Source: Paracoccaceae bacterium
GTDB lineage: Bacteria > Pseudomonadota > Alphaproteobacteria > Rhodobacterales > Rhodobacteraceae
Length of the DNA: 64,000 bases
Assembly: GCA_006226775.1 (NCBI GenBank)
Contig: SBGD01000059.1
Coordinates: 1 to 64,000, forward strand
Direction: 5' to 3'
The notes beneath the pieces were generated by a model. It did not search any database and was not told the DNA's origin. It was given only the letters and a program-made list of their open reading frames with translations. The translations under genes and the position numbers were made by a program. Below are positions 27,831 to 35,740 of the stretch, piece after piece (positions within the stretch are counted from its first letter, which is position 1; each line of letters opens with the position of its first letter).

Positions 27831-28256
27831 TCACTCGGCCGCGGGCAGCGCGCAGGCAAGGTAGCGCCGGGTTCTCTGGCGGTACTCGGTGGGAATGTCG
27901 CGGATCGACAGCATCGCCACCAGCTTGCCGCCATCGACCACCGGCAGGTGGCGGAACCCGCCCTCCAGCATCACCATCAGCGCATCGGCCAGGCTGGCGC
28001 GCGGCGACACGGTGCGCGGATCGGGGGTCATCACCTGGGCCACCACCATGCCGTCGGTCCTGCGGCCCTCGGCCACCACCCGGCGGATGATGTCGCGCTC
28101 GCTCAGGATGCCGACCAGCCGCGCGCCGAAAAGCACGGGCAAGGCGCCGATATCGCGGTCGCGCATCAGCGCGCAGGCGGACACGACCGAGGCCCGGGAC
28201 GAGATGACATAGACTTCGCGCTCGGCCAGAAATTCGCCTACGGATTTGATGTTCAT
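27831..28256 (-). CDS. CBS domain protein
   Basis: A 141-residue protein made of a CBS pair: the first repeat ends LVGILSERDIIRRVV, the second VDGGKLVAMLSIRDIP, with MTPDPRTVSP between. Stand-alone CBS pairs usually sense adenosine nucleotides and regulate a partner protein; the partner is unknown here. It is convergent with the GST gene, 6 bases away, and divergent from the VOC gene. A purine-rich GAGGGTATTGTC stands just before the ATG. Confidence 0.88.
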   Translation of the reverse strand: MNIKSVGEFLAEREVYVISSRASVVSACALMRDRDIGALPVLFGARLVGILSERDIIRRVVAEGRRTDGMVVAQVMTPDPRTVSPRASLADALMVMLEGGFRHLPVVDGGKLVAMLSIRDIPTEYRQRTRRYLACALPAAE

Positions 28257-28387
28257 GACAATACCCTCCTGTTTGAAATGCCTCTTTCTAGCAGATTTCC
28301 GCCCTTCGCAGCAGTCTGGAAAACCTGCCCCCGGCCCCTCGCAATCCCGGCGGCAGCCGCTATCCTCTCCCGCAGGGAGGATCAGAC

Positions 28388-28984
28388 ATGCGCAAACTTC
28401 AGGTTCAGGGCGTCCACCACATCACGCTGACCGGCGCCGACCGGCAGACCAGTCTCGATTTCTGGGAAGGCGTGCTGGGGATGCCCTTCATCTTCGACCA
28501 GCCCAACCTCGACAATCCCGACGAGGGCCATCTCTACTTCGATCCCGGCGACGGGCGGCTGATCACCATCTTCACCAACGAGACCCGCAAACCCGTGCAT
28601 TCGCGCACGCCGACCGATCCCGGCTGCGTGCATCATGTCGCGTTCAACGTGTCGAAAGCCACCTTCAGCCAGGCGGTGGAGCGGCTCGAGGCCCGCGGCA
28701 TCGGCCATTCCGGCGTCAAGGACCGCGGCTTCATGGAGTCGATCTATTTCAAGGATCCGCTGGGGCTTTTGATCGAACTGGCCTGTTACAGGTTCGAGCC
28801 GCCGATGGGCTGCTCGCATGCCGACGTGATGATCGAGGCGCATCGCATCCGGGTGGCGCGGGGTGATTACAACATTGCCGAGGTGCACCTGGCCGATGCC
28901 ATCGAGCACCTGGTCGAGCGCCGCCAGCAATCGCTGAGCGGCGACCGTGCGCCGAAAACCCCTACGCGAGGACCTGAGACATGA
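28388..28984 (+). CDS. VOC (glyoxalase/dioxygenase) family protein
   Basis: A 198-residue metal-dependent vicinal-oxygen-chelate protein. The N-terminal half carries QGVHHITLTGADRQTSLDFWEGVLGMPF and the second GCVHHVAFNVSK, each contributing histidine ligands, with a terminal glutamate in LIELACYRFEP. Members include glyoxalase I and ring-cleaving dioxygenases; the substrate here is open. GGGAGG precedes the ATG. The stop overlaps the aldo/keto reductase start (ATGA), so these two genes and the following FAD oxidoreductase form an operon. Confidence 0.85.
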   Translation: MRKLQVQGVHHITLTGADRQTSLDFWEGVLGMPFIFDQPNLDNPDEGHLYFDPGDGRLITIFTNETRKPVHSRTPTDPGCVHHVAFNVSKATFSQAVERLEARGIGHSGVKDRGFMESIYFKDPLGLLIELACYRFEPPMGCSHADVMIEAHRIRVARGDYNIAEVHLADAIEHLVERRQQSLSGDRAPKTPTRGPET

Positions 28985-29907
28985 CATTGACCACCCTTGA
29001 CGGCACGCCGGTCAGCCGCTTTGCCTTCGGCACCATGCAATTCGGCGGCAAGGCGGATGAAGCCGCCTCGGCAGCGTTGTACGCCGCCTGCCGCGCCGCC
29101 GGGATCAACCATTTCGACACCGCCCATGTCTATACCGAGGGCCGCTCGGAAGAGATCCTCGGGCGGCTGATCACCGACCGCGAGGCGATTTTCGTCGCCA
29201 CCAAGGCGCATTACCCCGGCGGCGCGGCGCGGGCCAATATCCTCAGGAGCCTCGATGAAAGCCGCGCGCGGCTGGGGCTCGAGGTGATCGACCTCTACTA
29301 CATGCACCGCTGGGACCCCGACACGCCGCTGGAGGAAACCTTCGAGACGCTGGCCGAGGTGCAGGCGACGGGCCATATCCGCCATGTCGGCGTGTCGAAC
29401 TATGCCGCCTGGCAGGTGATGAAGGCCCAAGCGGTGGCGGCGGGTTTCGGCACCCGGATCGACGCGCTTCAGCCGATGTACCACCTCGTCAAGCGCCAGG
29501 CCGAGGTCGAGATCCTGCCGATGTGCGCCAGCGAAGGCATCGCCGTGTTTCCCTATTCGCCGCTGGGCGGCGGGCTGCTGACCGGCAAATACGCGCGCGG
29601 CGAAAAGGGCCGGCTGGACGAGGTCGAGATGTATTCCAGGCGCTACGCCCCGGACTGGATGCGCGATGCCGCTGCGGGGCTGGCGGAGATCGCGGCCGAG
29701 GTCGGCACCGATCCCGCCACCCTCGCCGTGGCTTGGGCGGCGCGCCATCCGGCGGGGCCCTGCCCGATCGTCTCGGCGCGCTCTGCCCGGCAGTTGCAGC
29801 CGTCGCTGGCGGCGCTGGATTTCGCGATGGACGACGCGCTCCATGCCCGGATCGCGGCGCTCAGCCCGGCGCCACCGCCGGCCACCGACCGGCTGGAGGA
29901 AGCATGA
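28981..29907 (+). CDS. Aldo/keto reductase
   Basis: A 308-residue NADPH-dependent oxidoreductase with a TIM-barrel fold. The catalytic tetrad is visible: Asp and Tyr in FDTAHVYTEGRSEEILG, Lys in FVATKAHYPGG and His in DLYYMHRWDPDTP; the cofactor-binding end is CPIVSARSARQLQPSLAAL. The substrate is not predictable. It is coupled by four-base overlaps both to the upstream VOC gene and to the downstream FAD-dependent oxidoreductase gene. Confidence 0.88.
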   Translation: MTLTTLDGTPVSRFAFGTMQFGGKADEAASAALYAACRAAGINHFDTAHVYTEGRSEEILGRLITDREAIFVATKAHYPGGAARANILRSLDESRARLGLEVIDLYYMHRWDPDTPLEETFETLAEVQATGHIRHVGVSNYAAWQVMKAQAVAAGFGTRIDALQPMYHLVKRQAEVEILPMCASEGIAVFPYSPLGGGLLTGKYARGEKGRLDEVEMYSRRYAPDWMRDAAAGLAEIAAEVGTDPATLAVAWAARHPAGPCPIVSARSARQLQPSLAALDFAMDDALHARIAALSPAPPPATDRLEEA

Positions 29908-30977
29908 CCGACATCCTGATCATCGGCGGCGGCATTGCCGGGATTTCCGCCGCCGCGCGGCTGGCGCCGCATGGCCAGGTGACGCTGCTCGAGGCCGAGG
30001 ACCAACTGGCCTATCACGCCTCGGGCCGCTCGGCGGCGGTGTTCCTCGAATTCTACGGCAACCCGGTGGTGCGCGCCCTGAACGCCGCTAGCGCGGCGCA
30101 TTTGCACAAAGCGGATGGCGGGGTGACGAAGCCGCGCGACTTCTTCCTGATCGGCAAGCCGGAGGAGGACGAACGTTTCCACGCCCAGGCCGCCGACCTG
30201 GGCGCCGCGCGGATCGGGCTGGAGGAGGCACGCGCGCGGGTGCCGATCCTCGACCCCGAGACCTGCGGTTTCGTCGGCCACTGCGCGGCCTTCGACATCG
30301 ACACCGACCTCTACATCCAGAACTTCCGCCGCAGCGCGCTGGCGCATGGTGCGCAGATCGTCACCCGCGCCCCGGTGCAGGCGATCAAACGCGCCTATGG
30401 CCGCTGGCGGGCCGAGACGCCCCAGGGCGGCTATGGCGCGGATGTGGTGATCGATGCCGCCGGACCCTGGGCCGATACCGTCGCCGGGATGGCCGGGGTG
30501 GCGCCCTTGGGATTGCAGCCCTACCGCCGCTCGATGGCGCGCATTCCGGCGCCGGGCGGGCATGACGTGCGTGGCTGGCCCTTCATGGACGGGGTCGGCG
30601 ACACCTGGTACGCCAAGCCCGATGCCGGCAGCCTGATCGTCTCGCCGCAGGAAGAGCATCCGATGGACGCCCACGACGCCTGGGCCGATGACATGGTGCT
30701 GGCCGAGGGGCTGGCGCGCTACGAGGAGATGGTCACCGAGCCGGTCACGCGGGTCGAGGCGAACTGGGCCGGGCTGCGCACCTTTGCCCCCGACCGCGCG
30801 CTGGTGATCGGCGAGGCGCCGGAGGCCGCGGGGTTCTTCTGGCTGGCGGGCCAGGGCGGCTACGGCTTCCAGACCGCTGCCGCGGCCTCGCAATTGCTGG
30901 CGGACCTGGTGCTGGGGCGGGTGCCGGACCTGCCGGGCGCGGTGGTCCGGGCGCTGGATCCGGGGCGCTTCGGGTGA
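29904..30977 (+). CDS. FAD-dependent oxidoreductase of the DAO (D-amino acid oxidase-like) family
   Basis: A 357-residue flavoprotein that begins with the dinucleotide-binding fold ILIIGGGIAGISAAARLAPHG. AYHASGRSAAVFLEFYG near residue 40 and FFWLAGQGGYGFQTAAAASQLLADLVLG at the C-terminus are typical of glycine/D-amino acid oxidase-like dehydrogenases. It probably oxidises a secondary or primary amine, but the substrate is unknown. It is the third gene of the VOC-AKR-FAD operon. Its start overlaps the preceding stop, with GGAGG upstream. Confidence 0.87.
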   Translation: MTDILIIGGGIAGISAAARLAPHGQVTLLEAEDQLAYHASGRSAAVFLEFYGNPVVRALNAASAAHLHKADGGVTKPRDFFLIGKPEEDERFHAQAADLGAARIGLEEARARVPILDPETCGFVGHCAAFDIDTDLYIQNFRRSALAHGAQIVTRAPVQAIKRAYGRWRAETPQGGYGADVVIDAAGPWADTVAGMAGVAPLGLQPYRRSMARIPAPGGHDVRGWPFMDGVGDTWYAKPDAGSLIVSPQEEHPMDAHDAWADDMVLAEGLARYEEMVTEPVTRVEANWAGLRTFAPDRALVIGEAPEAAGFFWLAGQGGYGFQTAAAASQLLADLVLGRVPDLPGAVVRALDPGRFG

Positions 30978-31276
30978 GCCTTTTCAAGCTGCGGCGCCGG
31001 GGGTTTCCTGCGGTCAAGTGCTGCGATTTCCGGCTTTCCGCGGCAGGCGGCAGGCCCTATTGAGCGGGGCGCCTTGGCGAATCGGCTCTTGTGCCGAAAA
31101 GCAATTCGTCCACAACTTATTGCGGGTGCAACCGAATTACTGCTTTACATGACATGGCCCACGCCTCACCATATCAGGTAGGGGCCGGGGAACCGCCCAC
31201 AGCCCCTAGAGCAGGCACCTAGCGCTTGGGGCGCTACCCGACCCAAGGCGCTACTGAAAAACAAAAGAGGTGGCGC
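30978..31276. other. Intergenic region before ybjN-like gene
   Basis: About 300 bases with no supported gene. The second half is less G+C-rich (around 31090-31160), as expected of a promoter region for the YbjN-type gene. A hairpin AGCGCTTGGGGCGCT lies near 31219-31233 and a loose GGGGC...GCCCC pairing near 31180-31207. Confidence 0.4.
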
Positions 31277-31777
31277 ATGGCACTATCCGAGCAGTTCCTG
31301 GAGGACGACCTCCATCCCATTGATATCGTTGAGCATATCGCCGCGCATCACGATTGGGAATTCGACCGCATCCACGACGACCAGATCGCCATGGCCGTCG
31401 AAGGCCAATGGCGCACCTATTCCATCACCCTCGCCTGGTCGGCCTATGACGAGACGCTGCGGCTGATCTGCAGCTTCGAGATGGAGCCGCCGGAAGAGAA
31501 ATTCCCGCAGCTCTGCGAGGCGCTCAACGCGATCAACGATCAATGCTGGGCCGGGGCCTTCACCTGGTGGGCCGAGCATCAGCTGATGGTCTATCGCTAC
31601 GGGCTGGTGCTGGCCGGGGGCCAGGTCGCCAGCCCCGACCAGATCGACACCATGATCAGCGCCGCCGTGGTCAATGCCGAGCGCTATTACCCGGCGCTGC
31701 AACTGGTGGTCTGGGGCGACCGGACCCCGAAGGAGGCGCTGCAAGTCGCCATTGCGGAAGCCTACGGCCGCGCGTAA
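31277..31777 (+). CDS. YbjN domain-containing protein
   Basis: A 166-residue cytoplasmic protein of the YbjN (type III secretion chaperone-like fold) family of unknown function. Recognised by the early HPIDIVEHIAAHHDWEFDRIHDDQIAMAVEG-like strand/helix order and the ICSFEMEPPEEKFPQLCEALNAIND and WWAEHQLMVYRYGL segments. Start at 31277 follows AAAGAGGTGGCGC. It is followed closely by proC and csaA on the same strand, an order that suggests co-transcription. Confidence 0.85.
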   Translation: MALSEQFLEDDLHPIDIVEHIAAHHDWEFDRIHDDQIAMAVEGQWRTYSITLAWSAYDETLRLICSFEMEPPEEKFPQLCEALNAINDQCWAGAFTWWAEHQLMVYRYGLVLAGGQVASPDQIDTMISAAVVNAERYYPALQLVVWGDRTPKEALQVAIAEAYGRA

Positions 31778-31811
31778 CACTCGCCCCCGAACTTCGACAA
31801 GGGAGGGGGCG

Positions 31812-32630
31812 ATGACACCCAAGGATCTGGCCACCCGCGGTCTCGTGCTACTGGGCTGCGGCAAGATGGGATCGGCGATGCTGCAGGGCTGGCTCGCCGA
31901 TGGGCTGCCGCCGGAGGCGGTGCATGTGATCGACCCCCAGCCCTCGGACTGGCTGAGGGCCACGGGCGTGCATATCAACATGGCCCTGCCCGCCGCCCCC
32001 GCCATCGTGCTGATCGCCGTCAAGCCGCAGATGATGGGCGACGCCCTGCCGGCCATCCAGGCGCTGGCCCGTGGCGAGAGCCTGTTCGTCTCGGTCGCCG
32101 CCGGCGTCACCCTGGCGCGTTTCGAGGCGGTGCTGGGCGCCGACAGCCCGATCATCCGCGCCATGCCCAATACCCCCGCCGCCGTGGGCCGCGGCATCAC
32201 CGCGCTGATCGGCAATGCCCGGGTCTCGGAGGCGCAGATGGCGCTGGCCGAGGGGCTGTTGCAGGCGGTGGGCCAGACCGTGCGGCTCGCGGACGAGGCG
32301 CAGATGGACGCGGTCACCGGCGTCTCCGGCTCGGGCCCGGCCTATGTCTTCCACCTGATCGAGACGCTGGCCGCCGCGGGCGAGGCCCAGGGCCTGCCCG
32401 CCGACCTGGCGATGACACTGGCGCGGGCCACCGTGGGCGGCGCGGGCGTGCTGGCCGAAACGGCCGAGGAGAGCCCGGCGCAACTGCGCATCAACGTGAC
32501 CTCGCCCAACGGCACGACCCAGGCCGCGCTCGAGGTGCTGATGGATGAAGAGACCGGCTTTCCGGCGCTGCTGAGGCGCGCGGTCAAGGCGGCGACGGAG
32601 CGATCGAGAGAGCTGAGCCATGGCGGATGA
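31812..32630 (+). CDS. proC: Pyrroline-5-carboxylate reductase
   Basis: Last step of proline synthesis (pyrroline-5-carboxylate to proline with NAD(P)H). The 272-residue protein has the Rossmann opening VLLGCGKMGSAMLQGWL and the diagnostic C-terminal block DAVTGVSGSGPAYVFHLIETLAAAGEAQGL followed by VTSPNGTTQAAL. GGAGGGGGC precedes the ATG at 31812. Its last 11 bases overlap the start of csaA. Confidence 0.93.
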   Translation: MTPKDLATRGLVLLGCGKMGSAMLQGWLADGLPPEAVHVIDPQPSDWLRATGVHINMALPAAPAIVLIAVKPQMMGDALPAIQALARGESLFVSVAAGVTLARFEAVLGADSPIIRAMPNTPAAVGRGITALIGNARVSEAQMALAEGLLQAVGQTVRLADEAQMDAVTGVSGSGPAYVFHLIETLAAAGEAQGLPADLAMTLARATVGGAGVLAETAEESPAQLRINVTSPNGTTQAALEVLMDEETGFPALLRRAVKAATERSRELSHGG

Positions 32631-32961
32631 GATCACCTTCGACGAGTTCCTCAAGGTCGATATCCGCGCCGGCACCGTGGTGCGGGCCGAGGAGTACCCC
32701 GAGGCGCGCAAGCCGGCGCTGAAGCTCTGGATCGATTTCGGGCCGGAGATCGGCGAGAAGAAGACCTCGGCGCAGATCACCGCGCATTACACGCCCCGGA
32801 GCATCGTCGGCAAACAGGTGATGGCGGTGGTGAATTTTCCGCCGCGCCAGATCGGCCGGTTCATGTCGGAGGTGCTGACCCTGGGCGTGTCGGATGACGC
32901 GGGCGGGGTGGTGTTGCTGAGCCCGGACCAGCCGGTGGCGAACGGCGAGCGGATGCACTGA
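32620..32961 (+). CDS. csaA: tRNA-binding (CsaA-like) protein
   Basis: A 113-residue OB-fold protein related to the C-terminal domain of methionyl-tRNA synthetase and to CsaA, credited with tRNA binding and export-chaperone activity. Visible: FLKVDIRAGTVVRAEEYPEARKPALKLWIDFG, KKTSAQITAHYTPRSIVGKQVMAVVNFPPRQIGRFMSEVL, and VLLSPDQPVANGERMH. The start overlaps the proC end by 11 bases. It is convergent with tdk, with a pair of palindromic repeats between. Confidence 0.9.
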   Translation: MADEITFDEFLKVDIRAGTVVRAEEYPEARKPALKLWIDFGPEIGEKKTSAQITAHYTPRSIVGKQVMAVVNFPPRQIGRFMSEVLTLGVSDDAGGVVLLSPDQPVANGERMH

Positions 32962-32962
32962 C

Positions 32963-33010
32963 CCCGCAGTCTTTCAAAGACTGCGGGCCGAAATCTTTTC
33001 AAGATTTCGG
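32963..33010. repeat. Paired palindromic repeats between csaA and tdk
   Basis: Two hairpins abut: arms CCCGCAGTCTTT and AAAGACTGCGGG around C (32963-32987), and CCGAAATCTT, TTC, AAGATTTCGG (32988-33010). The second has the same core as the repeat at 22911-22937. The tdk reading frame runs into the second hairpin and takes its stop codon from it. Confidence 0.8.
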
Positions 33011-33595
33011 CGCTCGGCCCTCGCCCATGGCATCGCGCCAGTGGCGGCGGCAGAGGCTGACATAGGTCTCGTTGCCGCCGATCTGCACCTGCGCGCCCGC
33101 CTTCAGCACCCGCCCCTCGGCATCCTGGCGCACCACCATGGTCGCCTTGCGCCCGCAGTGACAGATGGTGCGCACCTCGCGCATCTCGTCGGCCAGCGCC
33201 AAGAGCGCCGCCGAGCCGGGAAACAACTGCCCCAGGAAATCGACCCGCAGCCCGTAGCACATCACCGGCACCCCCAGATCGTCCACCGCGCGCGCCAGTT
33301 GCCAGACCTGGTCGGCGGTCAGGAACTGCGCCTCGTCGATGAAGACGCAGGCCAGCGCGCCGGCATCCCGGCGCGCGCGGATCCGCGCGAAGAGGTCATC
33401 GGCCGTGCCGTAGGTCTCGGCCGCGCTGCCGATGCCGATGCGCGAGGCGATCCGGCCCTGCCCGGCCCGGTCGTCATGGCGGGCGGTCAGCAGGTGAACC
33501 TCCATCCCGCGTTCACGGTAATTGTGCGCCGCCTGCAAGAGCAGCGTCGATTTTCCGGCATTCATGGCGGAGTAATGGAAGTAGAGCTTGGCCAT
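32999..33595 (-). CDS. tdk: Thymidine kinase
   Basis: Phosphorylates thymidine for nucleotide salvage. The 198-residue protein has the type II features: AKLYFHYSAMNAGKSTLLLQAAHNY (P-loop), the Walker B-like CVFIDEAQFLT, and zinc-binding cysteines in ICHCGRKATMV. The start at 33595 was selected because family members begin MAKLYF; an open stretch extends upstream to 33781. The last residues (APKS) and the TGA stop lie within a palindromic repeat, so the natural C-terminus has been altered or is set by the repeat. Confidence 0.93.
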   Translation of the reverse strand: MAKLYFHYSAMNAGKSTLLLQAAHNYRERGMEVHLLTARHDDRAGQGRIASRIGIGSAAETYGTADDLFARIRARRDAGALACVFIDEAQFLTADQVWQLARAVDDLGVPVMCYGLRVDFLGQLFPGSAALLALADEMREVRTICHCGRKATMVVRQDAEGRVLKAGAQVQIGGNETYVSLCRRHWRDAMGEGRAPKS

Positions 33596-33859
33596 GGGCG
33601 CTGCTATGCAACGCCCGCCGCGGCAAGGCAAGATCCGCCGCAGGGGATCGGGGTCGTGACGCGGCCTTGGCGGCGGCTCCGTCTCCCGACCGACGGACGC
33701 GTCACGTCCTACGCTTCTGCCGGCCTCGGGTCGCCAGTTCCTCGTTACGCCCCGATGTCCGGAGTGTTTCCAAAATGACAAAACCTGTTAAACCGATTAA
33801 TGGGAAAAAAGTCTGGGTTTCCCCGGTGCTCGGGGAAGGCAATGCAGCCGGGAGTGACC

Positions 33860-34318
33860 ATGACCAGTGTCGGATCGTATCTGAAGAAACACACCGAAGC
33901 GCTTGTGAAGGACGTGGGCATCGAGCCTGCCTGCGCGCTGACCGGCAAATCCAAGGCGACGCTGGGCCGGTATTACTCCGACCATGACGAACATGCCGAG
34001 CGGTTCATGCCTGTCGATGCGGTCGCCGCCCTCGAGGCCGCCTCCTCCTATCCGCATGTGACCGCCGCGCTGTCCGAGTTGCGCGGCATCACCCTGTCCT
34101 TCGACAACCGCCGCACCAACGCCGAAAGAAGCGGCGGGGTGAATGCCGACGTGGTGGCGCTGAGCCAGCGGTTCGCCATGCTGATGTCGGAGTATTCGCA
34201 GTCGATCGCCGACGGGGTGATCACCGTCAACGAAGCCCGGCGGATGCTCAAGGAAACCCTTGCCCTGCAGCAGGTTCTGATCGACATGAAGCTGCACCTG
34301 GAAGACGATATCACCTGA
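33860..34318 (+). CDS. Small putative DNA-binding protein (CII-like), unknown function
   Basis: A 152-residue soluble protein. The N-terminal part (SVGSYLKKHTEALVKDVGIEPACALTGKSKATLGRYYSD) has the length and helix pattern of a helix-turn-helix and resembles phage regulatory protein CII-type domains; the C-terminal third is predicted helical (NEARRMLKETLALQQVLIDMK). GGGAGTGACC precedes the ATG. It is divergent from tdk and followed after 49 bases by a glycosyltransferase-like gene. Naming it a regulator is an inference; no phage genes surround it. Confidence 0.5.
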   Translation: MTSVGSYLKKHTEALVKDVGIEPACALTGKSKATLGRYYSDHDEHAERFMPVDAVAALEAASSYPHVTAALSELRGITLSFDNRRTNAERSGGVNADVVALSQRFAMLMSEYSQSIADGVITVNEARRMLKETLALQQVLIDMKLHLEDDIT

Positions 34319-34367
34319 GCCAAAGGCCCGCCGTGCCGGCGCGCCAAGGATGACCGGAGCCCGCACC

Positions 34368-35264
34368 ATGGACCTCAACCTGCTGAAACTGCGGCTGATC
34401 GCGGAACGGCGCAAGTTCACCCGGGCCCGGCGCAAGGCGGCGCAGGAGCGGGCCGACCGGGCCAGCGGGCTGACCGACGACTTCGACCGCACGCCGCTGC
34501 TGCGCGAGAACCTGCACAAGGCGATTGCCGACACGCCCTCCCACCCCGAAGCGCGCGGCGAAATGGCAGTGTTCTCGACCTTCTGCGGCCAGACCCGCAA
34601 CTTCACCTTCGACAAGAACAACCGCGCCCGCGACTGTCCGCATTACTTCGTGTCGAACAACCGCACCGCGCTGGAGATCGTGCGCTCCTTCGGCTGGCTG
34701 CCGATCTTTCTCGACCTCGAAATCTCGAAGAACCCGATCCTCTCGGCGCATCAGGCCAAGGTGGCCAAGGCGTTGCCGCATCTCTTTCCCGATCTCGCGC
34801 GGCACCGGTTTCTCGTCTATTCCGACGACAAGCAGCGCATCCGGCACGAGGAACTGCCGGGCGTCATCGAGACCCTGACCGCGAAGGGTGGCGCCATGGC
34901 GGTCAAGCTGAGCCCGCATATCCGGGACAATATCCTGTGGGAATTCACCGACAGCCTGTTCCAGGACCGCTACCGCAAACAGGCGCACCGGATGCTGCGC
35001 TTCGTGCTGAACCAGATGGAGGTGGGCAAGACGCTGGAGGCCGACCGGCTGTTCATGACCGGTTTCTCGCTCCGCGACATGGCGCATCCGCGTGGCGAGG
35101 CGCTGAGCGAGCAATGGTACGCGGATATCCTCGCCTGCGGCATCGACTGCCAGCTGGCCTTCGATTTCCTGGCCCAGGGGAATGCGGATATCGTCGACCT
35201 GCCCGCGCCGCCGCGCAAGAAGTACCTCGGCAAGAAGATCGATCCCGAAACCGGCCAGCCCTGA
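34368..35264 (+). CDS. Uncharacterised protein with possible glycosyltransferase-like domain
   Basis: A 298-residue soluble protein. After a basic helical N-terminus, the middle reads MAVFSTFCGQTR, DCPHYFVSNN, FGWLPIFLD, AKVAKALPHLFPDLARH, FLVYSDDKQRI, an order that resembles the DUF616/TOD1-MUCI70 glycosyltransferase-like family (strand, YF, GW, KxxKxLPH, D-x-D-like). The remainder is helical with several acidic and tryptophan residues. GGAG stands 8 bases before the ATG at 34368. It ends 10 bases before a 107-bp tandem repeat array. The family assignment is tentative. Confidence 0.55.
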   Translation: MDLNLLKLRLIAERRKFTRARRKAAQERADRASGLTDDFDRTPLLRENLHKAIADTPSHPEARGEMAVFSTFCGQTRNFTFDKNNRARDCPHYFVSNNRTALEIVRSFGWLPIFLDLEISKNPILSAHQAKVAKALPHLFPDLARHRFLVYSDDKQRIRHEELPGVIETLTAKGGAMAVKLSPHIRDNILWEFTDSLFQDRYRKQAHRMLRFVLNQMEVGKTLEADRLFMTGFSLRDMAHPRGEALSEQWYADILACGIDCQLAFDFLAQGNADIVDLPAPPRKKYLGKKIDPETGQP

Positions 35265-35271
35265 GCGGGTG

Positions 35272-35740
35272 CCGATCCGTCAACGGATCGGTTCTGATCC
35301 ATCGATGGATCAGGCGCCCGCGGACCCGGAGGTCAGCCCCGGAGATTGCGATGCCCGGTCTCGTCTCGCGAAACGGCCCCGATCCGTCAACGGATCGGTC
35401 CTGATCCATCGATGGATCAGGCGCCCGCGGGTCCGGCGGACAGCCCCCGAAATTGCAATGCCCGGCCTCGTCTCGCGAAACGGCCCCGATCCGTCAACGG
35501 ATCGGTCCTGATCCATTGATGGATCAGGCACCCGCGGAGCCGGAGGACAGGCCTGGAGATTGAAACGCCCGGCCGCGTCTCGCGCAACAACTCCGATCCG
35601 TCAACGGATCGGTCCTGATCCATCGATGGATCAGGCACCCGCGGAGCCGGAGGACAGCCCTGGAGATTGAAACGCCCGGCCGCGTCTCGCGCAACCGACC
35701 CGATCCGTCAACGGATCGGACCTGATCCATCGATGGATCA
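35272..35740. repeat. Tandem array of 107-bp units, four full and one partial, each with two palindromes
   Basis: Units start at 35274, 35381, 35488, 35595 and 35702, exactly 107 bases apart. Each begins with palindrome P1 (GATCCGTCAACGGATC, extended to CCGATCC...GGATCGG) and then P2 (TGATCCATCGATGGATCA; unit 3 has a T for C in the centre). A 60-odd-base spacer of partly conserved sequence follows, ending in a CTCGCG-rich segment. Units 3 and 4 are closest to one another in the spacer, as are 1 and 2. The partial fifth unit reaches the rimO 3' end, and P2 there contains the rimO stop codon. Confidence 0.95.

Noticed and set aside
33860-34318. Prophage remnant
   Set aside because: The CII-like protein is the only phage-like hint; there is no integrase, capsid or attachment repeat in the window.
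35272-35740. CRISPR array
   Set aside because: The repeated unit is 107 bases with conserved palindromes and the 'spacers' are themselves similar between units; repeat and spacer lengths do not fit a CRISPR array and no cas gene is present.
35272-35740. Several overlapping short reading frames spanning the repeat array on both strands, with RSVDGSG-type peptides
   Set aside because: They are created by repeated DNA read in rotating frames (107 is not a multiple of three), lack ribosome sites, and do not resemble any protein.
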